A stretch of 64,000 nucleotides of DNA from Poronia punctata (taxonomy: Eukaryota; Ascomycota; Sordariomycetes; Xylariales; Xylariaceae). The position numbers and the translations under genes were made by a program. The stretch covers positions 208,488-272,487 of the forward strand of contig MU401481.1 in assembly GCA_022579005.1 (NCBI GenBank), given 5' to 3'. A model generated the notes under the pieces. The model made no database searches. It was not told the origin of the DNA and saw nothing but the letters and a program-made list of their open reading frames with translations. This document shows positions 37,250 to 48,625 of the stretch, piece by piece (positions within the stretch are counted from its first letter, which is position 1; each line of letters begins with the position of its first letter).

Positions 37250-38524
37250 CTAAATCGTCTTCTTCCCCTCCAGCCGCCCCTTGAGCGCATCATCCCCCTC
37301 GAGCACGACCTCGTCCCGAGACCAAAGCAGCGCCACAGCCGCGCCCGCCGGTCCAGTAGCAAGGAACCAGAAAACAGTCTTGCGAAGCAGCGCAAACACG
37401 CCGGGTTTCTTGACGGTGCGCTGGTGAAGATACATGGCCCAGACCAGCAGAGCGGAGGTGCCGACGTAGAAATCGTAGTACAGGAAATGCATGGCCAGGG
37501 GCGCGAGGTCGCCGGCCGCGTAGTTCCCGGGATCGACGGTCGGCGGGTTGGACCAGTGGCGCGGCACAAAGGTCCGGAGCGAGAGACTGTTGAAGATGGG
37601 CGCGTAGTCCGGGAACGCGTGAGTCAGGAATTCGCGACCTGCCCCGGGCATGACGACTAAGAGCAAGAGGGGCACGTGCGTCACCGCGCAGAGAGATAGC
37701 GCGAACTCGTAGACGCCCCGTACGGCTACCATGTAGGCGCGGCCGGGCGTCGTCGGCTTTCCCTCCTCGTCTGTTGGGCTCAGACTGCCGAGCGCGTAGT
37801 AGCATGCGTAGTGCAGGAGGCCGAGGACCACTACGTTGACGGCCGGGAAAGGCTGCCACATGGCGACCCATTTGTAGTGCGTGGCGGCTTCCTGGTGGAA
37901 CAGGTTCGGCATGCTCATGATGATGGCGGGCAGAACAAAGGAGACGGTCACGGACATGGGCAGTAATGCCATGTCCCAGAGATAGACGAACAGGGAGCGG
38001 CGCGCGCCCTCGCCGTCGCCGTTGCGGATTTTGGCCGCGGGGGATGTGACCAGGTGTAGAGCGAGGTAGAGCGGGACGGTGAAGGTCCAGGTGAGGTTCT
38101 GGAAGATGATGCCGACGGTGCCGATCCACGAGACCAGACGGCCGCGGTTACCGGCGCGTTTCGCCTCGAGCAGCAGGATGGACCAGGCGGCCGCGAACTG
38201 CGCCATGCCCCAGGCGTAGCCCAACGTCACTTCCCAGTCGTCGTGGCTGTCGACGACGGCGGCGAAGAAGCCGACCAGGTTGCAGAGCAGCTTGTCGAGC
38301 ACCGTCACGCCCGTGTAAGTTGTCAGGAACGGGGATGGCGCGCCTGGTAGGGCTGTGACGACGCCGGCGCCTAGATCCTCTAATACGGCGCCCATGCCGT
38401 TCTTCATCAGGGTGATGACGGTGGCATTGAGGCCGAACGCCGAGGCGCCGATGAAGGCCGGTACTAGAACGTACCGGAAGTCGAACCCCTGCCGGTTTGT
38501 TTCGTTAGATATATATGTGTTCAT
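37250..38524 (-). CDS. Polytopic membrane protein (424 aa), family not recognised
   Basis: A single exon starting at ATG 38524 (MNTYISNETNRQGFDF); the frame extends further to a GTG at 38578, which I do not use. About eight to nine hydrophobic segments are visible, for example YVLVPAFIGASAFGL, LLCNLVGFFAAVV, GMAQFAAAWSILLL, IGTVGIIFQNLTWTFTV, LLPMSVTVSFVLPAIIMSM, FALSLCAVTHVPLLLLVVM and LYYDFYVGTSALLVWAMYL. There is no transporter signature, ABC motif or haem site. The topology, the aromatic and acidic residues in loops and the neighbouring FAD monooxygenase on the same strand recall integral-membrane cyclase-like proteins of fungal terpenoid clusters (AtmA/PaxA type), but I cannot show homology by eye. 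Base composition is notably GC-rich compared with the flanks. Confidence 0.8.
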   Translation of the reverse strand: MNTYISNETNRQGFDFRYVLVPAFIGASAFGLNATVITLMKNGMGAVLEDLGAGVVTALPGAPSPFLTTYTGVTVLDKLLCNLVGFFAAVVDSHDDWEVTLGYAWGMAQFAAAWSILLLEAKRAGNRGRLVSWIGTVGIIFQNLTWTFTVPLYLALHLVTSPAAKIRNGDGEGARRSLFVYLWDMALLPMSVTVSFVLPAIIMSMPNLFHQEAATHYKWVAMWQPFPAVNVVVLGLLHYACYYALGSLSPTDEEGKPTTPGRAYMVAVRGVYEFALSLCAVTHVPLLLLVVMPGAGREFLTHAFPDYAPIFNSLSLRTFVPRHWSNPPTVDPGNYAAGDLAPLAMHFLYYDFYVGTSALLVWAMYLHQRTVKKPGVFALLRKTVFWFLATGPAGAAVALLWSRDEVVLEGDDALKGRLEGKKTI

Positions 38525-39300
38525 CAACCTTGAAGAATGTCGATTTTTGATAGAAAACTCCAGGATATGGAAGTCCACGACTCAAATAGACAAAGAAGAG
38601 TGACCAGACAATGTTTACGTAGCAAATATAGGGAACGGGCAGTGCCTGCTTACCATGGTGAAATGTGTTGCTACTATCTAACGGGCAAGTCCAAAAGGCA
38701 GTCAGTCCTCTCAATCAACTATTTCGAAACACTTCCAAATACCTAGAAGTGAAACAAAGGAAGAAAAGAATAGAAGTAGTTTTCAAGTTATTTTCCTGAC
38801 CTTGACGTAGGATGTCGAGGCTCTAGATAGTACCTAGTCTAGTCTACGGCATACAAGTACACCACTTATTAACATTCCTGATGGAAGGCGGGCTTGGCGC
38901 TTACGGACAAGGCATCTGATAAGCGGATTGTTCAAACGTCGTGCAAGCCGAGGTTCTCTCTACCTGGAGAAAACCTGAAAGGGAATGGGATCTGCATAGG
39001 AAACCAGGGGCGCCCCTTGGAAGTCTCACAACGGGCACTTGGTGTATGTACCTAGGCCCCACAATGTCATAATGTAGGTGATTCGAGCTTGCCGCAATAA
39101 GTTAATCACAACTGGGACCTCTAATCAAGGAATGTACCAAGTGACTTATGCTTGTACCGTTGTACGGGATGGGATGTACGTGTAGGTACCAACAAATTTG
39201 GTACGTAACATATCCATTCGATACTCGCATTCCTAACTTGCACGAGATAGACCTTTGTTTCTTAGATGGCATAGGAAGAACACAAGGAGAGCAAAGACCA
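38525..39300. other. Intergenic region between membrane protein and monooxygenase genes
   Basis: About 780 bp holding the promoter of the membrane protein gene and the 3' end of the monooxygenase gene. No gene or clear motif is seen. Confidence 0.6.
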
Positions 39301-40923
39301 TCATTCCTTCGGGAGTCGTGCCGCCAAAAAAGCCTGCACTTTCTCATCCGGCCGAGAGAGCCAGGCTTCATGCCACAAGTTATCTGGTATGGTAGCGTCA
39401 GGAATAAACCTCCTCAGGGTCCCGATCATTTCCCCCCGACGCTCGTAACTGACGCGGGAGGTGATCCCCAAGGTCACCGTATGCACGTAGCGGACCTGGT
39501 TGTATATCTCTAGTAGCTCCTCCACATCTTCCGCAGTGGTACCGGATGTGAATAGGGCTCCGAGCGTGCCTGCGTCTTCGATGGCTTGTGCGCCTCCCTG
39601 ACCGAGAACTGACTCTTAACGTCAGAAAGGAGTACTTTTCAGAAGCAACAGTAGTCTGGAGTAGAGAAGGAAGAACTTACGCGGAAGCGTCGGGTGTGCG
39701 GCATCCCCAATAAGGACGAGCTTCCCCTTGACAAAGGTCGGGGGTGGATCACGCGTGACGAGGCTCCATACTTTGACATCTTCCGCCATGCCACAAAGTG
39801 TCTGGACCGCCGGGTCAAATTCTTGAAGGTGTCCCAGGAGCTCAGTCAGGCTTCCACCGCTGAGCCAGGAGGACTCGCGCGCCGAAAGGTCGTCAGCGGC
39901 GCTAGATTGGATGATGACGCCGCAGTTGAGGAGTCTGCCACCCCGGCAGGGATAGATGACTACTCTCGCCTTGTCTGCTACGAGCGTGGTCGTGGCGTTG
40001 AGCCCGAACTTGTTCAGTAAGTTCTTGACTGACGGGGCTGACTCGGCCGTCTCTGTCGGTACTAGGAATCGGAACACCTTTTGCCCCGTATTGACTTTCT
40101 CACGGCCGGTGCTGAGGACGGTCTCGACGGCCCGAGACTAAACTCGTTCAGTAGCCTATCACTCTGTATTCTAAGAATCTTACTCACATGCAGACCATCT
40201 GCCCCTATTATCAACTCTCCCTGTACAGTTCGTCCATCAAGGAAATGGACTTCACCAGTGTCGGCGTTCTGTTCCATCATGGATCAATATCGAAATAATC
40301 ATCACAAAACCGCAGGGCTCACTTACTACCGATTCCACCTTGGAGCGGAGGTGAATCTTTACTCCCCGTCCTTGATGACCTTTCTCAGCCAGTGATCTCA
40401 ACGTGTTGTGAAGATCGACGCGATGGGTCATCATATATGGATGTTCAATCCCGGTTTCCTCGATGGATTTCTTTATATCCTATAAATATACTTGTATCAG
40501 TAATCCTTATCGCCCTCTTCTTTCTGTCACCATATCTTGCTGAGAGTAGGAGAAGGAGCATTCCAAAAACGCTTACCGCAACCTTATCGATCAGTTCGAC
40601 CTTACGCCCGTCCCAGACATTCACTGCCTCACAGGCGACAGGTTCGAGAGCACTGAAGTCGCACCCCCACATCTTCAGGAACCGGCTTGCGTTTGGAGCG
40701 ACATGGATGGCCGCACCAACTTCGTTCAGAAACGACGAGCCTTCATAGATCTAAGTCATGGTTGTCAACACGACCATTCCGTCAAGAGGACTCTTCATCT
40801 CCCCAACTATCCAATAGGAACTAACTGCAAGGGGGCACGTACCTCGACTTCGTGTCCAGCTCGGTTCAAAGCAATAGCGGCACTGAGACCGCCGATACCA
40901 GCGCCAACAACAATGACCTTCAT
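39301..40923 (-). CDS. FAD-dependent monooxygenase (salicylate hydroxylase-like)
   Basis: Six exons, complement 40843-40923, 40577-40750, 40327-40479, 40188-40268, 39681-40137 and 39301-39608, encode about 417 aa. All five introns (50-97 nt) have GT...AG ends and keep frame. The class A flavoprotein hydroxylase signatures are complete: N-terminal GAGIGG (residues 7-12) in MKVIVVGAGIGGLSAAIALN, the DG motif GADGLHS (158-164, split by intron 4), and the GD motif LIGDAAHPTLP (307-308), followed by LGQGGAQAIEDAGTLG. No signal peptide, so probably cytosolic. The substrate cannot be told from sequence. Relatives include salicylate 1-hydroxylases and FAD epoxidases of meroterpenoid pathways. The membrane protein gene follows on the same strand 0.8 kb downstream. 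Confidence 0.9.
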
Positions 40924-41710
40924 CTTCAGCCAATATATGATATGCTTTTCTGTGGGTCGTTGCAGTCGTGGACGAGTTGTGATATTATATAATGGTGAAC
41001 GAGTTTGTATTTTCATGAGCTCGGTATATATCCTATCCTATATATCATCACCTACGAACCCTCGACACGCACTCATCGCTTTCGGCCCAAGATGGCTCGC
41101 CCCAAAGCTTATCCCGAAACATCGAATCTCGTGTCTCTGCATCCTCCCGGCAGCGTTCGTGGGATGCGGGCGTCTTTTGCAAGCCTATAGGGAGTTCTAT
41201 GTATCTGGTATTCTTTTACTCAATACCCATGGCGCGACTGCGACGATGATCTTACCCTTCGCGCGTTTATACACATCGGCCGAATATACTATCAATAGCC
41301 CAAGCTCTCTCGTGACGGTTTCATCCCCCGTCAGCATAATCGCCGTGACTCACACCGGGGTGGGTTGGGGGACTCGTGTGTGAACGCCCCTTTTTATTGC
41401 TGACAAAAAGAAACGCCGGAATCCCGGGACTCCGGGTCGGAGTTAAGACAGGAGAAATAAATAATATATAAATAGGTAGCCACCCCGGTTCAGTCATGTG
41501 CCAGGAAAACGGCAATACACGTTTGTCATCATCAACTTTATACGGGGGACTCGGCAAAGCGGATGGGCCTGTCAATAAATAAATAAATAACTGACCGGGG
41601 ATCATAGGTACTCCCCATCCCCATTCCATCCCACTCCGTCCAGGTCCCGGCCCGGGTCTCTTTAAAACCAGGCACGCACCCAAAAAACACACACACTAAA
41701 GCCGCCGCCC

Positions 41711-41737
41711 GCGGGGGCGCCGGGGGGCGGGCGGGGG

Positions 41738-41772
<35 letters not shown>

Positions 41773-41808
41773 GGGGCGGGCGGGGGGGGGGGCGGGGGGG
41801 GGGGGGGC
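41711..41808. repeat. Poly-G tract at contig end
   Basis: Almost unbroken G with scattered C and one T, running into the N gap. Probably inflated by base-calling or assembly error. Confidence 0.85.
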
Positions 41809-41818
41809 NNNNNNNNNN
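41809..41818. other. Assembly gap (10 N)
   Basis: Ten N joining two contig ends. The sequence from 41612 to about 41687 reappears in degraded form from 41828 to about 41903. Confidence 0.98.
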
Positions 41819-41895
41819 TTTGATCCCCCATCCCCATACTCATCCCCAAGCCTCACGTTCCGGCCCGGGTTTTTATTAACCCAGGGCCCCCCCCC

Positions 41896-41940
41896 AAAAA
41901 AAAAAAAAAAAACCCCCCCCCCCCCCCCCCCCCCCACCCC
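41896..41940. repeat. Poly-A then poly-C tract
   Basis: Seventeen A followed by twenty-three C, one A and four C, just right of the gap and followed by a CTTT-rich stretch. It lies about 40 bp beyond the stop codon of the SnoaL-like gene. Confidence 0.85.
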
Positions 41941-41977
41941 TTCTTTTTCTTTCTTTCTTTCTTTCTTCCTTTCCTAA

Positions 41978-42495
41978 CTAACCCCCCAACTCCCCCCTCC
42001 TAGCAAGATACGCAGCCCCGGAATCAGCCCAAACCTCATACCTAACCAACTTCCACCTCCCCTCCTCCTCATCATCATCAAACCCCAACATATAAACAAA
42101 AGTCTCATCCCAACCATCCCCCGTCTCTTTCCACGTAAATCTCGCCTGTCCCTTACACGCCACCTTATTTCCATCCACATCCACAATAAAACCCTCCTCG
42201 TCTCTTCCAAACCGCATATCTTCATAGGAGAGATATCTCCCCAACAGACCGAAATATTCTTCCGGGTCGTGGAAATCCCGGCCTAGGAAGGGTGCTAGTT
42301 CCGGGAGACCATGTTCGTGGATCAGGATAGGTTGGGAGGAAGAAGAAGAAGAGGAGGAGGAGGAGGAGGAGGAGGAGGAAAAGTGTGTTAGGATTTCCGA
42401 AAGAGGTTTCTTCTGTGCAAAAGTTTCGCAAAACGATTTTGCGGATGCGAGGAGGTCGGCGCGGGTGGGTTTTCTTTTTTCTTTTTGTTCTGTCA

Positions 42496-42496
<1 letters not shown>
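41978..42496 (-). CDS. Small NTF2/SnoaL-like domain protein (172 aa)
   Basis: A single exon, ATG at 42496 and TAG at 41978. The pattern ADLLASAKSFCETFAQKKPL, SEILTHF, then ELAPFLGRDFHDPEEYFGLL, DEEGFIVDVDGNKVACKGQA and TGDGWDETFVYMLGFDDDE looks like the alpha-beta cone fold shared by NTF2, SnoaL and ketosteroid isomerase-like proteins, which are common as fungal orphans of this size. A run of 15 Ser at about residues 40-54 is encoded by a GGA/AGG-type microsatellite (42342-42379) and is probably a loop insertion. Function is unknown. The leader upstream of the ATG is a GA repeat plus an A13 run (42499-42542). The assembly gap lies about 160 bp downstream of the stop, so the 3' flank is unreliable. 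Confidence 0.75.
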
Positions 42497-42527
<31 letters not shown>

Positions 42528-43247
42528 GATTTTTTTTTTTTTGTCTGTCTCCTTTTATAGTACTTTTCCTAACACTCGTGTTTATCGAAATAGTTGGGGT
42601 AACCTAGGTAGGTACCTAGACAGCTTGAAGTAGGTAGGAAAGTGGGATGGGAAGTTGGTAATGTGTCGGATGTCCAAGATGTCCTACCGATATATATAAG
42701 GTGGTGACGTCAGAATCAAAGAAACGTGCTTAACCTGTAGGTTAGATAGAGTATACATCTTGTAACCTTGAGAACGGGCATTCTCAGACCGAAGACTACT
42801 AGTATTACACGTAGATTTAACAAACATATCACGACAAGGTAACACGGAACCTATCACTTTGTATCTCTGTATTATACCCTCCTATCTTCCTAACTGAAAG
42901 ATGTACATGCTGAAACGGGAAAGACTACGAGAAGGTTTTGCCGCTGAATGTGTGCTGGCTCGCTTCTCGTGTCGCAACAAGCCTATGGGTACCCTCCCTT
43001 CTTTCACTCCCTCTACTAAAGACACAAACTACACATTTTCCCACCATTCTGGTATCTACCGCCTCCGCTTCGCCCACTTGTCCCATCGAAGGAGACCTTG
43101 TATATCCAGCCTCTGCAACACTACTTGATCTGACATCTGACTTACTACACCTTGCATGGACCGATAAAAGGAATGAAACCCGTGGAAACCAACTCCGAAA
43201 AAAACCAGCGCAGAAGACAGCATATTAGAAATTTTGGTTTTTTTTTT
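42497..43247. other. Intergenic region with GA/A-rich leader
   Basis: 750 bp. The left end holds a TC repeat (42499-42527) and T13 (42530-42542) which on the minus strand form the purine-rich leader of the SnoaL-like gene. A short frame at 42.9-43.2 kb is not supported. The right end is the 3' flank of the Mrn1-like gene and has a T-rich run just before its stop. Confidence 0.55.
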
Positions 43248-45668
43248 TCAGTTGGCCACCTCTTCCTCCCAACCGTTCAGACCTCCTTGAATGGCGAGGC
43301 CTAGTCCCGACCCGATCCCACCAAAGCTCGATTGATAATGGTGTCCTCTGCGTTCACCCTCGCCACCAATGGGACCATGGGCGTTGACCGGGCTATTGGC
43401 TCCATTCTCAAGTGGCGCGAAAACCGGAAGGCTGAGCGCACGGCTATGTTGGCCGCGAGGACCGGGTGCGAGGAGCCCACCAATAGTTGTCGGCCCAGCA
43501 ATAGCGCTTTGCGGCGCACCGTAGCCATTGCTGACAGTAGGAGATGGGCTATGCCCAAGCCCGTTGTTCTGCTGTGGAATTTCCAGCTTCAGTTCGTTAG
43601 GCGAGGATGAGGCTGTGCCAAATAATGCGGCTTGCTGCGAGGCAAGAATTGTCTGGTGATGGTGTTGCTGCTGCTGGGCCTGCTGGGAAACTTGTTGCAG
43701 GTACAGGGTCAACGGGTTATTATTACCGCCAAACAGATTTGCTCCATTGGGAGGAACGGGCGAGGTCGGATTTGTTGGCGAGTTGCCACTTCCGCTACCA
43801 CCGGCTGGAGGTGTGGGCACACCCTCAGCCCGTGGTGACTGAGACTGCTGTTGCAGTTGCCTTGGCTGGTTCCCGCAACGATCTTTACCGAAGTTGACCT
43901 TGAATTTCCTATACTCTTCCTTGCTTCGAACTGCCTCGATGGCCTTGATGGCATTGGCAATGTTGGTAAAGTTGACAAAAGCGCAGCTCTTCTCACGCAA
44001 CGTATTGACCAGTTCGATCTCGCCATATTCCGAAAAGTCCTGGCGCAACCTTTCCTCCGTCCATGTTTCGTCGAGGTTGCCAATGTACACGTTGCGCGAG
44101 GCGCCACCGCTGACGGCTAGCGCAATCGCCGGTGGGAGTGCGCCCGAGTGCTTGCCCCATCCAATCTTGAGACGACGGTTGTGAATCATCAAACCCTGAA
44201 GGTTGCTCAAGGCATAGAAGGAAGCTGCGGCTGTAGGGTCGATAAAGGTGACGAAACAGATGTGTTTGTCGGGGATGTAACGGATGTGGTGAAGCAGTCC
44301 TCCCCGCACCACGTTGCAAATCTCCTCGACTGTCGTTTCAGGGTGAATGTTGCCTAGATAGATGGTTCGATTGCCAAGGTTGTTAATGCCGCCGGCAGTG
44401 GTGGCAACGGCCGCCGCAGCAACGGATTGCTGGGCAAGAACATTGGAAATGACGTCCCGGTCTTGTCCTGTCAACATGTGCGCATATCCCGGGGCGATGC
44501 CGAGATACTGGGCTGCGTTTTGTTGCTGCGTCTTCGAAACGTAGGCGCAACGATCCTTGCCATAGTAGACCCGGCGAGGAGACTGCCACTTAGGTTCCTG
44601 TGGTAGCTGCTGCACAGCCTTCATAGCGTTGGCAACAGATAGAAAATGAACAAAGGCAATGTTCTTCTCACGGACAATCTTGATCGTGTCGATCGGACCG
44701 AATTTGCCGAGATCCTCCCGCAACTCTTCTTCCGTCACATCGTCAGACAAGTTGCCCAGATAGACGTTACGCGAAGCTCCAGATTGCTGAACTGCGAGCG
44801 CAACTGAAGTCGGAACGTGCGACGCCTTGCCCCAGCCAATCTTGATATCTTGTCCTTTGATGCAGAGCTTTTTCAAGATGGCATCAGAGTGGAAGTGTGT
44901 CGCAGCATTAGCATCAAGGAATGAGATGAAGGCGCAATTCTTATCGGGAAGAAGCCGGACAGACTCTATCTGCCCGCTCCGAACATGACCTAAAATCTCC
45001 TCTGCACTGGTGTCCGCAGGTATGTTTCCAAGGTACACCGTGCGGCTCGTGCCGGTAACGACATTACTGCCCATTCCAACAGGTGACTGCGGCATCTGTA
45101 GCTGATTGCCGAGGTTGTTGTAACCCCCGGTAGGGGATTGCGGCTGGAAAAATGGCGGCGCACCATACGCCGATGGAGAAACCATCGCCTGATATTGCTG
45201 CGGTGATATATTTTGCTGAACTGGGCTGGTCAATCCGCTGTGCTGTTGCTGTTGGTGCTGATGGTGCTGATGTTGACCACCATTTGGCTGTTGGAGTTGT
45301 TGAAAAGCGGGCATGGTCTGGAACCCAGGGCTGGCAAAGGCAGTCGGCGAGCCAGGTTGGAAAGGGCTGCCAAGGAGCAGCTGCGACGGCAGTAGAGATG
45401 CAAACTGCATATCAAATCCTGTTCCAGGCGTCGACATGTCGTTCGCCATAGTAGGCGCGGGCTGATGCTGATTCACCTGCTGCGTGTTGATTGTTGGAAT
45501 ATTGGCGCGGCGTTGGGCTCTGTCGGCGAACCCAGATGCGTTTGATGTAAAAGCTCCATGGGAGAAACCAGTATCACTGTTAGAGGGTTTCGAAGCATGG
45601 CCGAATCGATTCGCCGCGTTGTTGGCCGATGGGCCGGTAGGGATACTCGAAGCTGAAAGGTCCTGCAT
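43248..45668 (-). CDS. MRN1: Four-RRM RNA-binding protein, Mrn1/Nrd1 type
   Basis: A single exon of 806 aa. Four RRMs occur in two pairs at about residues 208-280, 299-370, 433-505 and 524-595. RNP2 strands read TVYLGNI, NVYLGNL, TIYLGNI and NVYIGNL; RNP1 strands read NCAFISF, NIAFVHF, HICFVTF and SCAFVNF. The repeated KIGWGK after RRM1 and RRM3 and YGKDRC/FGKDRC after RRM2 and RRM4 show that the pair arose by duplication. The layout matches S. cerevisiae Mrn1 and S. pombe Nrd1, which bind mRNAs for cell wall, mating and differentiation factors. The N- and C-terminal arms are Gln/Pro/Ser-rich and probably form granule-prone disordered tails. The ATG at 45668 begins MQDLSASSIPTGPSANN. There are nearly 3 kb of non-coding sequence upstream. 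Confidence 0.92.
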   Translation of the reverse strand: MQDLSASSIPTGPSANNAANRFGHASKPSNSDTGFSHGAFTSNASGFADRAQRRANIPTINTQQVNQHQPAPTMANDMSTPGTGFDMQFASLLPSQLLLGSPFQPGSPTAFASPGFQTMPAFQQLQQPNGGQHQHHQHQQQQHSGLTSPVQQNISPQQYQAMVSPSAYGAPPFFQPQSPTGGYNNLGNQLQMPQSPVGMGSNVVTGTSRTVYLGNIPADTSAEEILGHVRSGQIESVRLLPDKNCAFISFLDANAATHFHSDAILKKLCIKGQDIKIGWGKASHVPTSVALAVQQSGASRNVYLGNLSDDVTEEELREDLGKFGPIDTIKIVREKNIAFVHFLSVANAMKAVQQLPQEPKWQSPRRVYYGKDRCAYVSKTQQQNAAQYLGIAPGYAHMLTGQDRDVISNVLAQQSVAAAAVATTAGGINNLGNRTIYLGNIHPETTVEEICNVVRGGLLHHIRYIPDKHICFVTFIDPTAAASFYALSNLQGLMIHNRRLKIGWGKHSGALPPAIALAVSGGASRNVYIGNLDETWTEERLRQDFSEYGEIELVNTLREKSCAFVNFTNIANAIKAIEAVRSKEEYRKFKVNFGKDRCGNQPRQLQQQSQSPRAEGVPTPPAGGSGSGNSPTNPTSPVPPNGANLFGGNNNPLTLYLQQVSQQAQQQQHHHQTILASQQAALFGTASSSPNELKLEIPQQNNGLGHSPSPTVSNGYGAPQSAIAGPTTIGGLLAPGPRGQHSRALSLPVFAPLENGANSPVNAHGPIGGEGERRGHHYQSSFGGIGSGLGLAIQGGLNGWEEEVAN

Positions 45669-48625
45669 TCCGAGGAGATGAGGAGGGACAAGACTGTCCC
45701 TCGAAACGTGGGAGAGAACCGCCGTTTTGAAAGATTAAACGTGCCTGGTGAAAGGCACGAAACAGTAAAGCTGCTGAGTTTGGGACACGTTGTCGCAAGA
45801 ACACCGACGTCCGATATTACAAAATCGTTTGAACTTGGTAAACTTCCTGCGCAACAATGGCGAGCTAAGGATCGTAAACGTGGTGGGCGGCGATATAACA
45901 AAGCAGGATTGCTATAGACTAGCCGGCGGACCTCTCACTGGGGATGTTGTCGTCGAATTAAGCCGTTCGAGCGTATTCGGGTTTGGTTGTCATCCGAGAG
46001 AAGATCAAAATGGGCGTTTGGCAGATATGCTGAACCTCCCCAATACTCCCTGAGCTGGCGAGGAAAGCGAATTCAAGACCGAAAGACAGGGTGGAAAGCC
46101 AATGCGGATAGCCTGGTATGATGCAGTCTGAGACTCGACAAAAAGTTGCCCTTTGACCGAAAATGGTCGGTCCCGGTACGTCGTGAACAAAGGCTCAAAG
46201 AAAGCGAGCGCAATCGAGATATACCAGAAACGAGCGTCGAGAAGATATATGGACCACCACAAAGCCCCCCTTTTATTTCTTCTCCTTATTGTTCACTTCT
46301 TTCCCTCTGCCTTCAAGGAATCGGGCCTGAACGAGCCGGTCCGTCGCGATTCACGGGGGTAGGACGGAAGGTTGTGCACTCGGGATCAGCCGGTAGAAGA
46401 TATCTGGTTTGTATGTAAAATACTTGGATATATCAGTATTAAGAAGCTATAGGGGTACCGTAACGAGCGTGGTCAGAAAGAAGAGGGAGAAAGATGCCAG
46501 AAGATCTGGGAGAAGGATAGGAACAGACAAGCAGAGTTGGAAGAAGGATTGAACAAGGTAAAGATACAGAATGCAGAATAAGGAGGGTTCAGGAAGAAGA
46601 GGTGTGCGCAGGTGAATGGGCCAGGGGTAAAAACGAGAGGATAGAGTAGAGACCACTCTGCAAGAGATCCAGGGATGGTACCAGTAATCCTCCACAACGG
46701 GTACGGAGAGTGGGTTCAAGGGCTCAGGGAAGGGACTATCGAGAAGTCAAGACAAGACTCGGAGGAGCAGAAAAACGCAGTGAGCAGCACTACAAAACCA
46801 CATCCAGAACAGGAGACCGGGGGCAGAGGGAAACCTTGACCCGCTAGCCCTGAGCTCCAAGGTTCTAACTGGTCAAAAAGGGGAAAGGGAAGCAGATGGT
46901 GTTGTTTTATTGGGTGGTGAAGGGTCGTGTGCAGATTGCTAAATGGGGGCCGCTAGTACGGATCTAGAATGTTAGGCCTGTTTCTGCACCTGGAAAATAT
47001 CCACTAGACCTGTTATAGACCCTGGTGGGCTGTTCTGTACCTGGCATGCCCAGACATGCTGTAAGGGGCCTGAGTAAATGCCATTTGAGGTGGTCATTAC
47101 CTGATTCTGTTAGCAGACACAAAATGTTGCTCCGTCCGCCGGCAAGGTAATAGATATCTTTTCCTGTTCACATTTGCTTGAAGAAAGCCTGTACTCGTCG
47201 TATTAAAAGGAGTAAAACTGCTAGATGATATCTTGGTATAGTTACCATTATTTGTTTTAGCATATGCCCCGGCTGCCACACGTTAGTGTTTGCAATTTCC
47301 ACTGGCTTATGCTTCTTCTATCAAACACGAAAGACCGCGTGGAAAAGTTGCCAGGATCTTCCCCCTTTCCCGTCTTGGTAGTTTACAAAAAGTTACATAT
47401 AGGTTACATGCTTTATTGGTAATTACCGCTGCATTTTAGTAAGTAGGTATTTCTTATCGAGGTCTAAGCTGTCCAGGTACCTTTACGTTTTTGATTTGCT
47501 GCCCCTGTTTCTTATGTGTATGTCTTGGGTACGTAAAAAGCGAAGGAGAGAATGCGCACCCACCCCTGAATTTAAGTTGATAAATGCAGATGATCTTCTA
47601 GGTTAGATGATCTCCCAGACTCCAGTTACTACCACTCTAGCTTCCGGTATTTCTTACCGGCCAACTACATGTACTCATACATATAACATTACATAGAGAC
47701 AAGGTCTAAAATACCTACATTATGCATCTACTGCCGTGTCGACCATGAAATATTGCCCTCCTAATACTACGTATTAATTTACTCGGCTGGCCACTTATAT
47801 AGGGAGACGAAACCTTGAAATTATTAATGACTTGCAGCTGACTACTTACCACCGTACAACCTATCCAAGCGCTGTGGAACAAGGACCAACATTACGATTC
47901 TATTGTGGTTATATTGCTAGGTTAAGAGTGTGGTTACGTCTACCTAGATGCTGGAGAATTAATTAATCACAAGTATAGAGACTTGGTACGGGATACAGAA
48001 AGTCATTATCCAACCCCCCTAAACCGTATATAACAGGTAATAGTATGTTTCTACTATGATGGTGTTGGATATGATAATAATGATGTGACAATGACTTGTT
48101 CCTAATTTGGACCATCTTCCGCCTATACGGACATTCATAACCCTCCTTTTCCCTGAACACCTAATAATTGTCAGACAAAAGCCCCCTATTATTATGTCCT
48201 ACATTTGTAAATATTATGGATAATATTAGGAATAGGTACTGTTTACCCGAATTTAATAGCTTCATCTCAGCTAGGTTAATTACCTAATCAATCATACCAC
48301 CACTCACAACAGCTGGGACAAAAGACCTAGGTACTCGTACGTGTACAGGACAAATAGTCCTTGCATACTCGTAGAGATAGATACAATACGACTCTACGGG
48401 TACGTGGACACACATAGTCAGGAAATCAAAATCATTTCATCTAATAGCGTTCTCTGATATCTAGCAAACTACCTAACCGAGATAGATGGTAAAATGAATA
48501 AGTCGTTCCTAGTTCTAAGTATGCGCTAGCTGCAACCGCCGCCGGTCCTTGTTTGTTCATTCATTCTCCCGTGTAGAAATCGACTTTTACCTCCCCATTC
48601 TCTTATTCTTCCTTTCTCCCTCCTT
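45669..48625. other. Long upstream region of the Mrn1-like gene
   Basis: 3 kb between the Mrn1-like ATG (minus) and the AsnRS stop (minus). No frame resembles a protein. It may contain a long leader or distant promoter of the RNA-binding gene, as is usual for regulators of this class in filamentous fungi, but this is inference. The part from 47.3 kb on is AT-rich with TACCTA motifs. Confidence 0.5.

Larger units (their letters stand above)
40924..41977. other. Promoter side of monooxygenase gene and gap-bearing low-complexity region
   Basis: The first 450 bp upstream of the monooxygenase ATG include an AT-rich stretch (ATTATATAATGG near 40983) that could act as a core promoter, though this is unproven. 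From about 41.6 kb the sequence becomes G- and C-homopolymeric around an N gap. No gene is seen. Confidence 0.5.

Noticed and set aside
37290..38129. 279-codon minus-strand frame overlapping the membrane protein
   Set aside because: An Arg/Pro/His-rich shadow frame caused by high GC content; the overlapping frame has membrane segments and a better start.
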